Positions 12,374 through 23,837 of a stretch of 64,000 bases of DNA are shown here, piece after piece. Origin of the DNA: Corbicula japonica (Eukaryota > Mollusca > Bivalvia > Venerida > Cyrenidae). How positions within the stretch are numbered: the first letter of the stretch is position 1; each line of letters starts with the position of its first letter. The position numbers and the translations under genes were made by a program. The notes below the pieces were generated by a model. It was given only the letters and a program-made list of their open reading frames with translations. It searched no databases and was not told the DNA's origin. The stretch covers positions 496,001-560,000 of the forward strand of contig JAZAYU010000012.1 in NCBI GenBank assembly GCA_038501625.1. Reading direction: 5' to 3'.

Positions 12374-13961
12374 GCACTCGACATTGATCGAGCATCCAAA
12401 TTACCCTGACATTATATTTCTCGCCAGAGCGATACCAATATAATTATCAGGACTAAAAGTTGTAGGTATGCCTTTAAGCTTTTAGGTTACTCTTACTTTT
12501 TTGGATTATTTATTTTGAACAAAAAAGAAATATTTAATCACTTGGTTTTTAAGTTGACATCAAATGATAAGCTGATCTTTAATAAAATTACAGTTTAATT
12601 TAAATTGCTTTTATTGAATTCAAATATATAGAAAAATACAACCTTGCACAAATAATGCGTTATTCAAAGTAACATTTCTTTAAAGGGAAGTAATAGATTA
12701 AGGCACAAGGGAGATAATTGCAAGAATATTTCTCCTGTATGTTAAGACAGTGTGTTTGAGGCAATGGCGACTGAAAACCATTTAACTCTCGCCAAGCTAA
12801 TGAATATGTTAGAGTTCAAATTGTGTGCCATTCTTTTTTAAAGAAAACTTGCTTTTCTTTACGATAAAAGCTAAAAAAATCCAATTAAAAGTGTGTAAAC
12901 ATTATGACCATTGCTCTTTTGAACACTATTGCTATCTCTTTTTTTTTTGCTTCCATTATAGTCAGTGTTGACGGCTCCTTAATTGGCAATTTTTTTACAA
13001 ACCAGTACTCTCCATAAGTTTAAAGAAACAGTTGTTTATTTGCAGAACCTTCCTCTGTACAAAGCAACTTTAGCATTGATGGTTTTAATGGCAGTCACGG
13101 CTTCACTCGTCATTGCACTGACAGTGGTAAAAAAATAAAAATATCAAAATCCTTGTAACGGCAAAATGCAGCTTAATAAAACTATTTTCGACATGGTCAA
13201 TTATCTTTCACGCTTTGCTCAAATTTTAGCCAAGGTCATAAACTGTTTGATGTTACTAGCACTTATTGGATTAAAACAAATTAATCACTTGGCTTTCAAG
13301 TTGGTATTTAATGAGAAGCTAATCCTTAATAAAAGTACACTCTTATTAAAATTGCTTTTGTTAAATTGAAACATAAATAAAAATACAATCTTGCACAAAT
13401 AGTGCCTTTTTAAAGACAAATTTTTTAAATGGAAGTAATAGATTAAGGCACAAGGGAGGTAATTGCAAGAATATTTCTCCTGAATGTTAAGGTATCATTT
13501 GTCACAATATACTGTTAAAGTTGGGGGGAGTGTGGTTTCATATTTTCATAAAATTTCATGTTATTTAATAATTTAAAATATTTTTATTACTTCAGATATC
13601 ATTTATAGGGCATATAAATGTTACAGGTCAATCAGGAATTATAAAAAAATAGAAATATGAAACAATATCTCTCACTGAGTGTAGCCTTATTGCCGGGAGT
13701 CCAAACTTCCAAATTATCCACTATAGTTTTAAACTACAGTCACAGGAAGGTTGTCTGTATCAAGGTTAACAATGTCTTAGAATTTAGTTCATTAAACTTT
13801 ACTAGAACAGTAGCAAAAACATGTTTCTCCCAGTGACTACAAAACAAAAATTTGTCATTCATGTTTGCATTGTTTATAACTATTGTTCTTGTAGAGTTTA
13901 TTACTCAGAATACATTTTACTGTAAAAGTGTTTTTTAACAGTTATCTAAATGTGAGCTAAA
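12374..13961. repeat. Copy A of a 1.57-kb dispersed direct repeat
   Basis: From GCACTCGACATTGATCGAGCA to 'tttttaacagttatct' this segment matches 23838-25402 in the same orientation with only scattered substitutions and small indels; the largest difference is near the left end. Inside the unit, 12538-12748 and 13286-13493 are diverged copies of each other about 748 bp apart. The unit shows no obvious terminal inverted repeat or target duplication. Confidence 0.85.
13046..13126 (+). other. Possible 81-bp exon encoding one hydrophobic helix (copy A)
   Basis: A good acceptor (ttgtttatttgcag) and a donor (gtaaaa) frame 27 complete codons in phase 0-0. The translation includes ATLALMVLMAVTASLVIALT, which would form a membrane-spanning helix. 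It is identical over all 81 bases to 24483-24563. No partner exon was identified, so it may be a fossil exon carried by the repeat, or chance. Confidence 0.25.
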
Positions 13962-15119
13962 GGGGTAGATTCACGAAGGGTGAATATTGGCCTAATAATT
14001 AGCAGAAAATTAAAAATGAAAAAGAAACATTTTTATGCTTAAAAAACTATTGTTTTATTCTTTGTGTTTACAAAAACAACAAAATATGTGAAAAAGTAAT
14101 TGAAAAAATGTACCTGTATAGTAAATAAATGAACACAGGTTTGTATGTTTTTGTAAATTTTTCATAATTTTCCAACATTAAAGTGAAAAATTTGTATTGA
14201 GCACAGGCCTCGACCAAAAAGAAAATCATATCAATATGTTTGCAAAATAATTGGAAAAATAATTTTGTAAACGAAATTTTGGTCGAGGCCTGTGCCCATG
14301 ACGAAAATTAACTTTGAACTTTGCCAGGTAGTTTGACTACATTTGCTTATATGTACGCATTTCTTCGCAATAAATCACTGGATTGCCCATCTTGCTTCTT
14401 TTTATTCATAAAATATCAATCTTACATCATATAAAGCCTGAAATAACAGGTAAAAGTTTGTAGGAATTGACAGGTACGGATCGTATTGGGAACTGACAAA
14501 ATTGTTCGAAAACGAAAACGACGAAGACAACAACAACAACAAAACTGTAAACAAGTTGTTGCGCTCAAAACCATTCAAGTTTGGAATAAAAAGGAGATTT
14601 TTAATAACAGCATTAGGTCAGGCAAGATGAGATTGACAAACGAACATCCAATATACCTGGTTTGAGTAAGGATAGCCTGAAATGATCTACCTCTACTAGC
14701 GTCTGGAAAAGTTTAGTTCGTCCACGGAATAAATCGATCGACATGTGTTGTACGTAGGAGCTATTTTATTTTCAATTTATAAAGTATCCAATGTTGTCAT
14801 ATAATATGTCTTGTGTAATGCGTTTTTATTTAAATAAGATTAGCTGCACCAGATTTCCGAATGGAGAATAATACATGTACCGAAGTATCAACATGTACAA
14901 ATTATGTACATATATACTATAGCCATAGCCTGAGAAGACAGTACAGTATAGATAATAAATGTAATAAACTACAGTATCCGTTTATCTTAAAAGTTTACAA
15001 GAAATCAGATATGACCTAATTATAAAAGACTTGTTTAGGAAAAGTTTTCAAATTCAAATTGTATCTTGTATAATGAAAGAATGTTATTTAAAATAAAAGA
15101 ACACTTTTCCAGCGTGTTT
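13962..15119. other. Intergenic stretch with one palindrome
   Basis: Contains the hairpin annotated at 14201-14295 and otherwise AT-rich DNA with no exon recognised. Confidence 0.5.
14201..14295. repeat. Inverted repeat with 19-bp perfect arms
   Basis: GCACAGGCCTCGACCAAAA at the left is matched exactly by its complement at 14277-14295, with a 57-bp AT-rich loop. It is likely a very short foldback element. Confidence 0.75.
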
Positions 15120-16596
15120 ATACGCCTTTCCAATAAACAGTTTCGCAGTCCTGTACGAGTTACTTCCCGCGACCGAAAATCAATCCAAAACGAGGCTCTG
15201 CAGGATAGCTGAACGATAGGGCTAATGGCTTAATCACATAATAGCTAACCTTATCCGCTATATTGCAGGTCTGCGTTCGTCGCCGGCGGTGAAAAAATAA
15301 GTTGCTGGTATGTTATTTTAGCCAGACCTTTTATGTTTACTATTTGTTAGATATTTAGATTTTTAATGATATAAGAACATGTACCATTCTTGTTGATAGT
15401 AGGCAGTATGAAACGCAATTTGGACAAACATAAGCATTAATTTTACCAATTATGTACAACAATTTCTTCTTTATATCTTTTATATATTTTAATATATTTT
15501 ACTGGTGTAAATGTTGCAAATTGCTAAGGCTAGTAATGCGCTATTATCCGGAAATCGTGATATGTCAACATCTGGTTACATGATCTGTAGACAAAATTTT
15601 TTGAAAAATACAATCTGAATTTGTTGATACTTACACATTTGAACAATAGAATTGTCCTAAAAAATTAAGCCGTTTATGGTCAACGTGTAAATAATTTGAA
15701 TATTAAAAATGTTACGTATACTTCACAACCAAATATGATAATCTAGTTGTTTGTTGTAGAAGTATCATTCGTAGAATAAAATCCAAGGATTTAGATGCCG
15801 GCTTCCAAAAAGATGGGAATATTTATATCACAATATGGTTGCATATCCAATTTAGATTTCTTAGGTTTGACAGATTGTAATTTTGGCATAAAAGCCCAAA
15901 CTCTTAATTAAACATATATAACATGTTTTGACAAGATTTGTTTCTTATTGACGGCTTTTGTTTCTATACGTGTCATAATGTTGATTAAGAATCCATTTAA
16001 GTGCTAAATCAAATATATTTGCTGGCACATCCAGTAGTTAAAGGACTCCGAAACACTTAAGAATTGGGAGGTGTAGATACCTTGCAAATAGAAATTACAC
16101 GATCTCTATTGGTCAATGATATCTGCCCCTTTAAGTAATTGACAGATGACCCCGTGTGCGAGACAGTTTGACATGTTTATGGCATGCCGCCTTCAAAATC
16201 AATCGCCGCCGACATAATCACAACATGATGTCAGTAGTTGAATAGACACGCTAATCCGGAAACGAGACTCAATTAAGCCGTGAAGAGAACACTGCGACTG
16301 TCTGTTAGTTCAAGTCGTTTAGTGTCTAATGCGAGGAATAATGAATTGACACTTTTAGTCAGAAACCTGATTGTTTTATAAATTATTTTCAAAAATATAT
16401 TGACGCTGATGTATTATTACTAATTCAAAGAGAAAATATATTTTTCAAAAAAGAATTTTATGATAAAAAAGAAAGTTGTAGGTACATATTCCCTATTACG
16501 TTATAACAGCGAGCAATCATTTATCCTGTAAAGCAGTCACGTGACTGGACAGGGGAGGTAACCAAATAAATTCATCGAATTATTGGAAAGGCGTAT
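15120..16596. mobile_element. Possible 1.48-kb transposon bounded by 17-bp inverted repeats
   Basis: ATACGCCTTTCCAATAA at 15120-15136 is repeated exactly in inverted form at 16580-16596. Inside there is no reading frame of note. I could not define a target duplication, so the boundary is provisional. Confidence 0.45.
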
Positions 16597-16633
16597 ATTT
16601 AAACATATTGATTTGTTGCGAATAGCATAATAC

Positions 16634-16708
16634 AGAGGGCATGGCTCAGTGGTAGAGCTTTTGCCTGTTGAAACAAGGGACCCCGGTTCAAATCCCAGAC
16701 TAGGCATA
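16634..16708 (+). tRNA. tRNA-like sequence, probably a tRNA pseudogene or SINE head
   Basis: An A-box (TGGCTCAGTGGTAGAGC, D-stem GCTC/GAGC) and a B-box (GGTTCAAATCC) are correctly spaced for an internal RNA polymerase III promoter, and a T-run terminator follows at 16711. The T-stem pairs at only three of five positions and the acceptor stem does not close. A functional tRNA is therefore unlikely. The triplet at the anticodon position cannot be fixed with confidence. Confidence 0.5.
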
Positions 16709-19497
16709 ACCTTTTTTTCTTTTTTTAAAAATAATTTTTTGCTTCTTTCATTAGTTGATTTAGAATTTTATATATTCAAATATGTTTTATGAATTTGTTA
16801 TTGACACGGTGGTGATACTGAAAAAAATCAACACAAAATTTTATTAATATCAATTTTCTGATCAATGGTTCAAAAATGGATTTTCTTTTTACAGAATGAC
16901 GTCAAGTGCTCCCAGTTGCTATTGCTGCATTGTTTGCAATAAAAGGACAGAGCAACAGACCAAAAACACCTCGTTAACCTAAAGGAAAATCATTTCTAAC
17001 GAAGATCTTCTTTGCTGCAACAGAGCGATCCTAACTGCAACGAATGCAGTCATAAATATATTCTCCCAAGAACAGCAAAATTATGGAATGCAACAGATCC
17101 CACTGATGCTAACTATTTGCCAGCACCAATTACAAACTTATATTACTCTCGTCAGTTTCCGTCAGTTTCCGTGAAACTCCAATCTACCCCAAAAACACAT
17201 GCAAGATGTTGATTTTATCGCTCAGTGCGTTTTTAGAACTGTACTTCAACTTGAAATCTTGTCAAGATGTTGAGAGAAGTTTTACCCGTTGGATTGGGAT
17301 GATGTCCTGTTCGCATTTGTTGTGGTGTTTAAAGCGCTATTAGATAAAGGCGATCTTGAACCAAATAAACATCAACTGTACTTCAACTTGAAATCTTGTT
17401 GAGAGAAGTTTGCTGCCATAAACATAACTCTGCTGTACAGACTTTGACAAGGCCTAATGTGACTCTGATTATTATAATCAAGCAGGATTGTACCGGTTTC
17501 GGTCAGAAAACACCTGTTCGCAACACAAAAGACGTAAATCCGTTCGAAGCTATTACCGTTTATGGTAGATTGCGAATATCAAAAAGCATAATTATGGTGA
17601 ACCTAATTTAACCATGTTCTAAATCGAAGTAATAATAATCAATTCAAAAAATCATGGGTAGTCTGATAGTTTTATTTTCGAATGTCATACACATTTTATA
17701 TTTTAATACATAGGTTTGGGACAAATAAAACATTGTTGAGAATTGTTTGAAGTAATTGTTATTGTGTTTACCAGTAGTTTCTAAAATTTCAAAATCCCAA
17801 TCGGGCATTAGCGCCAAAATATTGACTATTCCCCGGTTTCCAGTTCGCACGTACAGTGACTTCCGGACCTCAATAAAGCGCATTTCACACTACCGACCCC
17901 CAGTCCAATCCTCCCTTATCGCATATGTTTTCGTCGGCGATATCTCACCAACCTCCAATCAGATTTATGATTTACGAGCTGTAGACGGACACATTCTTTG
18001 ATCAATGTTTAGAGCGGCACGCGACCTTTGAAGTTTCCCGCGATCGGCGTTTTTGATGTAATACACACGCATCCCATGATTTTTCAATATGAAGTAATAG
18101 TTCAAAACAGTAGTCCACAGCAGTGTTAATAGCGATTCTGAATTTGATTATTTAGTTTTTGAACATGTATTTACTCTAGGAATTTCGGGAGGCAAGTATT
18201 CGCTTTACGTAAATATACGTCGATATATCTTGCTTTGTAACACAAGATTAAAATTTTAATTGATTTGTAATGTAATTCGGTTCTTTATCGGATGTAGTAA
18301 TTATTGAATCTTAACAAATTACGCGTATTTACGTAATCAACATTTATTTCTGAGTCAGCCTTGAAATATATGTTGTACACGTAAATTTTTGTAAGTTTGT
18401 TATTTTTCTGAACCGTTTTATGCGTAAGGAAGCAAGCCTGTATCGTGATTTTTTTGACATGTAGTATATATTCATTCTAGCATTTTCAACTTTGCTGCGA
18501 ATAGCAATTTCAGTAAAATCCGCATTATATGCATTTTCTTTAAAAAAGAGAAACAGCAATGTTCAACGTACTTTGTTTTATTCGGTCGTCGGTCATTAAG
18601 AATTACGCACATCGGACTAAGACTTATTTCAATAAAATGCAAACTCTATTATTGTTTACGTAAATTAATACAATCTCGGGTATGCTTTTTTCATTATGTT
18701 ATCAAACAGCCTTTGACTGGCCGCAGTGCATTTGCAAATGAAATAAACTCACCCGTAATAAAATGAGATCGATTATATCCAGTTTCATGTATGACGCAGG
18801 CAATTCACGCGACGTGGATGGTATCAGAGTTGTGAAGTCGATGATTGAGTATAGCTGATTAAGTTGTCAAACATTGTACATGTAGGTAATTTCTGTTACA
18901 ATTTAAGGGCCACCATGCATGCCCGAATTTTTTAACAATTTTAAAATTTCAATCGGACATTTTCCTGAAAATCGGACAATGACCGGTCTGTCGAAAATTT
19001 TATTTAGAAACAATGGCGCCGGGCGTTTTCTTTAGTAAAGGGACATTTTTTGTTGAGAAAGTAGATATTTCAGACATGTAATTAATATAAATATTTTGGT
19101 CTTGGACTTAAATTTGAAAAAACAGCAGCAAAGAAAAGTAATGAATTATTTGATATTCCATTATGTGTGTACTTGGGTGATTGATCTGTGACTGATGATT
19201 GAATATTTTTTTTTTAATCTTGAATTTTTATTTTACCAATAAAAGTATGGATAAACTTGCTATTTTACTGTATTTCACTAAATATAGTCATATAAAACGT
19301 TAATGACGTCATTTTTCTTTGTTTTTTTTACATATACGGTGGGTGTCTTTTATGCGAGATTTTGGTGAATTTTTTGAGAGCAGCACTTTAATTTGTACAT
19401 TTTCTGTTGAGGTATGGTCTATAGTTATAATACACATAAAATTATCAAAAAATATTATTAGGCCATTTTTGACACTTCGTGAACCTACCCCTTTACT
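16709..19497. other. Intergenic stretch, no confirmed gene
   Basis: A 66-codon frame at 17012-17212 (plus) contains ILPRTAKLWNATDPTD, which loosely recalls the end of some LINE reverse transcriptases; this is a weak resemblance only. A direct repeat of ACTGTACTTCAACTTGAAATC occurs near 17233 and 17376. From 17800 to 18070 the DNA is noticeably richer in GC and CpG than its surroundings. A minus-strand frame from 17883 ends at a possible donor, so a promoter or first exon is conceivable but unproven. Confidence 0.4.
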
Positions 19498-19559
19498 TTG
19501 TATTCTTGAAAGATGTAGACTCCAACCCACCATATTAAACTGTCTGCTTTCTGGTTATA

Positions 19560-20919
19560 CAGACCTGCCAACTTTCCCGAATTTTGCGGGATTCTCCCGA
19601 ATTTAAGTTAGATTTCCGAACTCCCGGAAACACTATACAATCTCCCGAAATCTGGTTTTCCCCATGCAATTTTAGGTTAAGGCCAAATTTCCATTTATTT
19701 TCTTTGTTGTCTTTGTATATTCAGTCAGGATCCTCCCCAGCGGGAGCGCTACGCTTTGATCTCAAAACTGTACATCCGCCCATTATGTCATACCGTTTAT
19801 TGAAATATAAACACGTGTCTCCTGTCAAAATTAGCCTCTGGCTACTTCCCCATAAAGAAAGGGTCACTGAAAGGCTGTTGTTAACACAAATCATTGTCCA
19901 ATCGACGAATAGAGAGTAGGTGGGAGGAGTTGAAGATCGATTTTGGGGGCCTGAAAATTTTACCGAATTTTGCAGATTATTCTGGTTTTGAATGAAAAAT
20001 CACACTAATCTAACAAATACTCTGGGCTAAAAAATAATTAAAATAGTGAAAGTTTTGAATTTTATGCTCGATTTTATATTTCTTTTGTTGACAGATTGTT
20101 GTTGTTGTTGCCGTGGTCGAGATCGTGATTTAACTTTAGAAAATAACATTTATGAATTTAAAGATGGTTTGAATGGTATAACACAGTAAAATATTTCAAG
20201 ATTTGTTGATCTGTCTATTTTAACTTTATTTAAAAGTTGTTCTTGAGTTTTCAGTTTAGAATGAAACACTAGTTGGAAGAGAAATATAAAAGTCATTAGT
20301 TTTCGCGACCATGCTTTACAAGTTACAGATGACTTCTAACTTTAAATTGTAATTTTTATTTATCTAGGATATAATTAGTTTTGAAACACAATTTTCCTGT
20401 CCAAATCACCAGCCACAGTTTGTGGAATAGATTTATTTCACTTAATATTTAGTTCAAATCTCCAAACTAACGATACTGTAGCAGCTAGTCCAAATACTTT
20501 AGACTTCATGCTTGCCATTTTATATTTTTCCCTTTACTATCTGACATAACAAGAAAATGAAAAAAATGATAAATAAGTTATGTCAGGTCTTATTTATAGG
20601 ACTACTGTAGCAGCATTATCAGGATCCCCAGACCCCTTGCTTTACGAAAACATTTTAACTTCTACATCAAAAATTAGAAACAGAATATATCTAAAACACG
20701 AAATGAATATCTAAAAGATGCATATTTATCTTAATACAAATAAATATCAGTTGTTTTTATTGCATATATATGAACATTAATTCCTCATTCTTAATGGTTC
20801 CAAAACTACACAACTAAACTTGATACAATAGTTGCAATAACTTGTTGGTTTTATGTTGCGAAACGCAAGTCGCGAAAAAAAATCTCCCTCATTGGGATTT
20901 CAAAAAGTTGGCAGGTCTG
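19560..20919. mobile_element. 1,360-bp DNA transposon with 6-bp target duplication (family D, copy 1)
   Basis: The left terminus CAGACCTGCCAACTTT is repeated exactly in inverted form at the right end. It is flanked by GTTATA on both sides (19554-19559 and 20920-20925). The same flanking DNA occurs without the element and with a single GTTATA at 25410-25494, giving an empty site. Subterminal 'cccgaattt' words follow the left end. No intact transposase is visible, so it is non-autonomous. A second element of this type is at 37291-38463. Six-base duplications are known for example in the Dada and IS3EU superfamilies; the assignment is open. Confidence 0.85.
20486..20604. mobile_element. 119-bp TAGTCC element with 10-bp target duplication (family I, nested)
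   Basis: The ends are TAGTCC and GGACTA, flanked by CTGTAGCAGC on both sides (20476-20485 and 20605-20614). The left 55 bp and right 65 bp match the two ends of the larger element at 30382-31552, so this is its deletion derivative. It carries a hairpin with the arms TGACATAAC and GTTATGTCA. A 9-10-bp duplication points to a Mutator-like element. It sits inside the element at 19560-20919. Confidence 0.85.
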
Positions 20920-21573
20920 GTTATAGAAAGAGATGAACTAAGAATTTCTATAGGCCATTACCAATTAACAGTGAAATAAATTGGACGTTTAAGTCTCTAA
21001 CGCTTATCACTCCGCCAAATATGCAATTTTACAATTAATTAGATACAGTTATAGCGAGAAATATCATAATTGAATGCTTTTCAGCTAAAAACACAGTCTT
21101 AAATACAAGTTTGTCCGAAAGATGCTCTATCCGAATTACTGGTAAAGTTACAGAGGCCTGAATAACCTGTATTTCTCCTTTATTGTTGATGTTTTTAGTT
21201 TGATTTCTGATGGAGTATAACAGTTTGTTTACAAATCTGAAACTAAAGGCCACCTAATGTAAAAACCTTACATGCTGGAGTAAAAAGAATGATGCCAAGA
21301 AAAATTCCACAGTGTCGGCCATCTTGCTACAAGGTATTCACGTGACCGAAATCTCGGCATGCTATTGGCTCAAGAGTTAGATCAATATGGATTTGAGAAT
21401 GATTGCTTTTTTCGGACATACAACAAACTGGTGCTTATAAAATCTCATTAAGTGTTATTTCCACAGTGAAACAACTCACACCATTCGATAGAGCTTTAAA
21501 AGAGAAAAATTTTGATACCAAACACTAATATTTTTCAAAAAATGGAGTTACAACACTATGGAATTAGGGTGAC

Positions 21574-21676
21574 GAGATTTCACTATTATAATTTCTTGCT
21601 TAAAACCCTTTACTCAATATATACGCCTTTTATCACATAGGTGACCAGTTCAGGTCCCAGTCAGATGGCACAGTAG
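21574..21676. repeat. Direct repeat, first copy (about 103 bp)
   Basis: The segment from AGATTTCACTATTATAATTT to 'ggcaca(g/a)tagt' recurs at 22234-22336, 660 bp away, in the same orientation with about six differences. It includes the left end (CCCTTTACTC) of MITE family C, so it may represent a truncated second copy of that element plus flank. Confidence 0.7.
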
Positions 21677-22233
21677 TTCTGCGATACTTTCGGAAATATC
21701 ATTAATTTCTTTTTTCGTTACCTCACTTGTTATATTTTGAGTAGACTATTTGATATTGTAAATCTGGTTAGCGTAAGGGTTCTTTGTGAACTCGCTGCTT
21801 AAATCATTTTTAACCAGCGAAGCTGGTTTTACTAATCACAATTCTGAAATCGGTATCAAACCAACTGGCAAACGGCGATTTACGCATTTCAGAGAAATCA
21901 GAGTAAGTAAAGTAGTCCCCAAGTTTCCTGTTACGTGTTAAAGTTGGTATTAACTACGTCATGTTGATAGGATAAAACCTGTGCGGTGCATCAATGGTCA
22001 AATTCATCTGTACGACAGTTTGATTAAATGTAAAATCGGTGCGGTTCATATTTCTAGGACTTGATCGGTGCGGTGCAACAATGGTCAAACATTGTCCGTG
22101 TCCGCGATTTTTCACAATGAAGGAAACAAGTATATATTTCTTATTTCAAATAACTGCATAAACTTTCCCATCGATGGGGTCTCACTTTTTATATCATTTT
22201 TCGTGTTCATTATGTCTTTGGGATGTCAGTACA
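21677..22233. other. Spacer between direct repeats, no gene
   Basis: Contains two copies, about 84 bp apart, of a CGGTGCGGTGCA(T/A)CAATGG segment (near 21980 and 22064). A 92-codon frame at 22068-22346 runs through repeat DNA and is not credible as a gene. Confidence 0.45.
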
Positions 22234-22265
22234 CAGATTTCACTATTATAATTTTTTGCTTAAAA

Positions 22266-22495
22266 CCCTTTACTCAGTATATACGCCTTTCATCACATAG
22301 GTTACCAGTTCAGGTCCCGATCAGCTGGCACAATAGTACCATCTGATCTGGATCTAAAATTTGTGATTACTGGTCAGAAAAAAATGATCATAAAAGCGAA
22401 CAGTTTAAATCCTAATCAGATCGCACAGATGTGCCAGCTGATACGGATCTAAACTGTTCGCACAAGCTATGAAGGTATATCTATGGAGTAAAGGG
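22266..22495. mobile_element. piggyBac-like MITE, family C, 230 bp
   Basis: It begins CCCTTTACTCAGTATA and ends TATGGAGTAAAGGG followed by an intact TTAA (22496-22499). The left flank reads TTAAAA, a near match. The interior has mirrored 'gatctggatctaaa' and 'gcgaacagtttaaat' words shared with 4487-4777. Confidence 0.7.
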
Positions 22496-22997
22496 TTAAC
22501 AGAAGCCTTCATCCAGATAAAACATGGAAACCCTTATTTCCACTATCATTTAGACAAGAGGAAGTTCTTTGCGAGTGAACCAAGTTTTTTTGCTTTTTCG
22601 TAAATGGATACATGTATGAGAATCATGGCACTGGTTATTCTCAATAAGCAAAATCGCTTCGCTGGTTTTCTGTACTTTCAGTACTTTGATTCCACTTGGG
22701 AGGTCGTGACAATGTATAAGGTAATAATACTTCGTCTATACATGGTGTACTTTGCGGATTATCACAATTTTATTATTTTATTCCCAATGATAGAATCGAG
22801 TGTCCATCGGAGTAGATAGCGTCAGTTTCAATAATTTCAAAATCGTATATGTAAGGAAAAAAACAAGACAGACGCGGCTATGTAATCAATAACGGAGGTA
22901 TTCCTAAAAGTAAAATTTCCTATGTTTTTGTCTTTTCCCACCCGACCGTTAACAATATAAAGGTTATTATTTTTACAAATTGCCAAGAATTGATGTC
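22496..22997. other. Intergenic stretch, nothing recognised
   Basis: A segment at 22640-22700 ('cttcgctggttttctgtactttcagtactttgattc') is related to the duplicated segment at 40500-40700. No gene. Confidence 0.45.
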
Positions 22998-23583
22998 CTA
23001 ACGAATTCGTCTTAGTATCTCTAGATACCCTTTGTAATGGAATGTTAATTTAAGTAGCGTATCGGAGGAGTTAAACTGGCTCAAAAAGTCTTCGTCCATT
23101 TGTAAATGATTTGCTAAAAAATCGTCAACAATTACATAATCTGGTAAATTAGATGTATGACCATTCACATCACCTAATAAAACACAATATTTGTAAATTG
23201 AACATTTTAAACTAATTTCATCTTGCATACTAACAAGTTCATTTTCATTATAAAATCTTGACTGCAAAGGAGGTACATACATACAGCCAAATACAATATC
23301 TGAATCAAATTTAGGTAATATTTTGTTACTAAGTTTAGCCCAATAGATATAGTCTCAATCACTGTCTAATATTTCAACATACTCTGTAAAAGAGTTCTTG
23401 ACAAAAAACCCAATTCCTCCAGACTTTCGGATATAATCATTTCTAGTTTTTTAGTAAAAACTGTAGCCCGGAATACTGATAATGTCATAACAATCTAATT
23501 TACTTTCTTCAACACAAAAAATATCGTATTTCTGAATCATACTTAAAAAATCAGGACAACTTATTCCGGATTTTAGATATATA
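22998..23583 (-). pseudogene. LINE endonuclease (AP-endonuclease-like) fragment
   Basis: One minus-strand frame reads through about 190 codons with two stop codons. It shows the order of motifs of the exonuclease-endonuclease-phosphatase domain of non-LTR retrotransposons: a CVEESKLD segment near the start (position of the metal-binding Glu), RKSGGIGFFVKNS in the middle, and GDVNGHT, the counterpart of the GDFN motif, near the end. The C-terminal endonuclease region, the reverse transcriptase and the 5' part are missing. The piece is therefore a dead fragment and not a gene. The clade cannot be fixed from it. Confidence 0.75.
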
Positions 23584-23639
23584 AATTGGTTAATATACAA
23601 TTCATCTTAAAAGATACATGTACAAATATCATTATGCCT

Positions 23640-23815
23640 AGCCATAATCAATTTGTCTCCTGCGATTGTCATCAGGCAAATTGCACAGATCATTATGCAA
23701 ATTACAATTGTCATCACGCAAGTTTTAAGTGTCATAACACAAGTTACAAATGCCATCATCTAAGTTCGAAATGTCATAATTAGTTGGAATTGTTATCATT
23801 TAAGTTGGAAATGTC
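23640..23815. repeat. Degenerate tandem repeat, about 24 bp unit
   Basis: Units of the form 'tcat(a/c)a(c/t)(g/c)caa(a/g)tt(a/t)caa(a/g)tg' recur about seven times. The Cys/His-rich translation on the plus strand (…CHHASFKCHNTSYKCH…) is a product of the unit length divisible by three and not a zinc-finger protein. Confidence 0.6.
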
Positions 23816-23837
23816 AATAATTAATATACAAATATTT

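Noticed and set aside
19584..19919. 111-codon plus-strand frame inside the 1.36-kb transposon
   Set aside because: It begins in the terminal inverted repeat and translates the subterminal words; no transposase features.
20484..20604. TA target duplication for the TAGTCC elements (Tc1-like)
   Set aside because: Both copies are flanked by longer direct repeats of 9 and 10 bp, which place the TA inside the element ends.
23586..23783. Cys/His-rich small protein
   Set aside because: Translation of a 24-bp tandem repeat; the regular spacing comes from the repeat.
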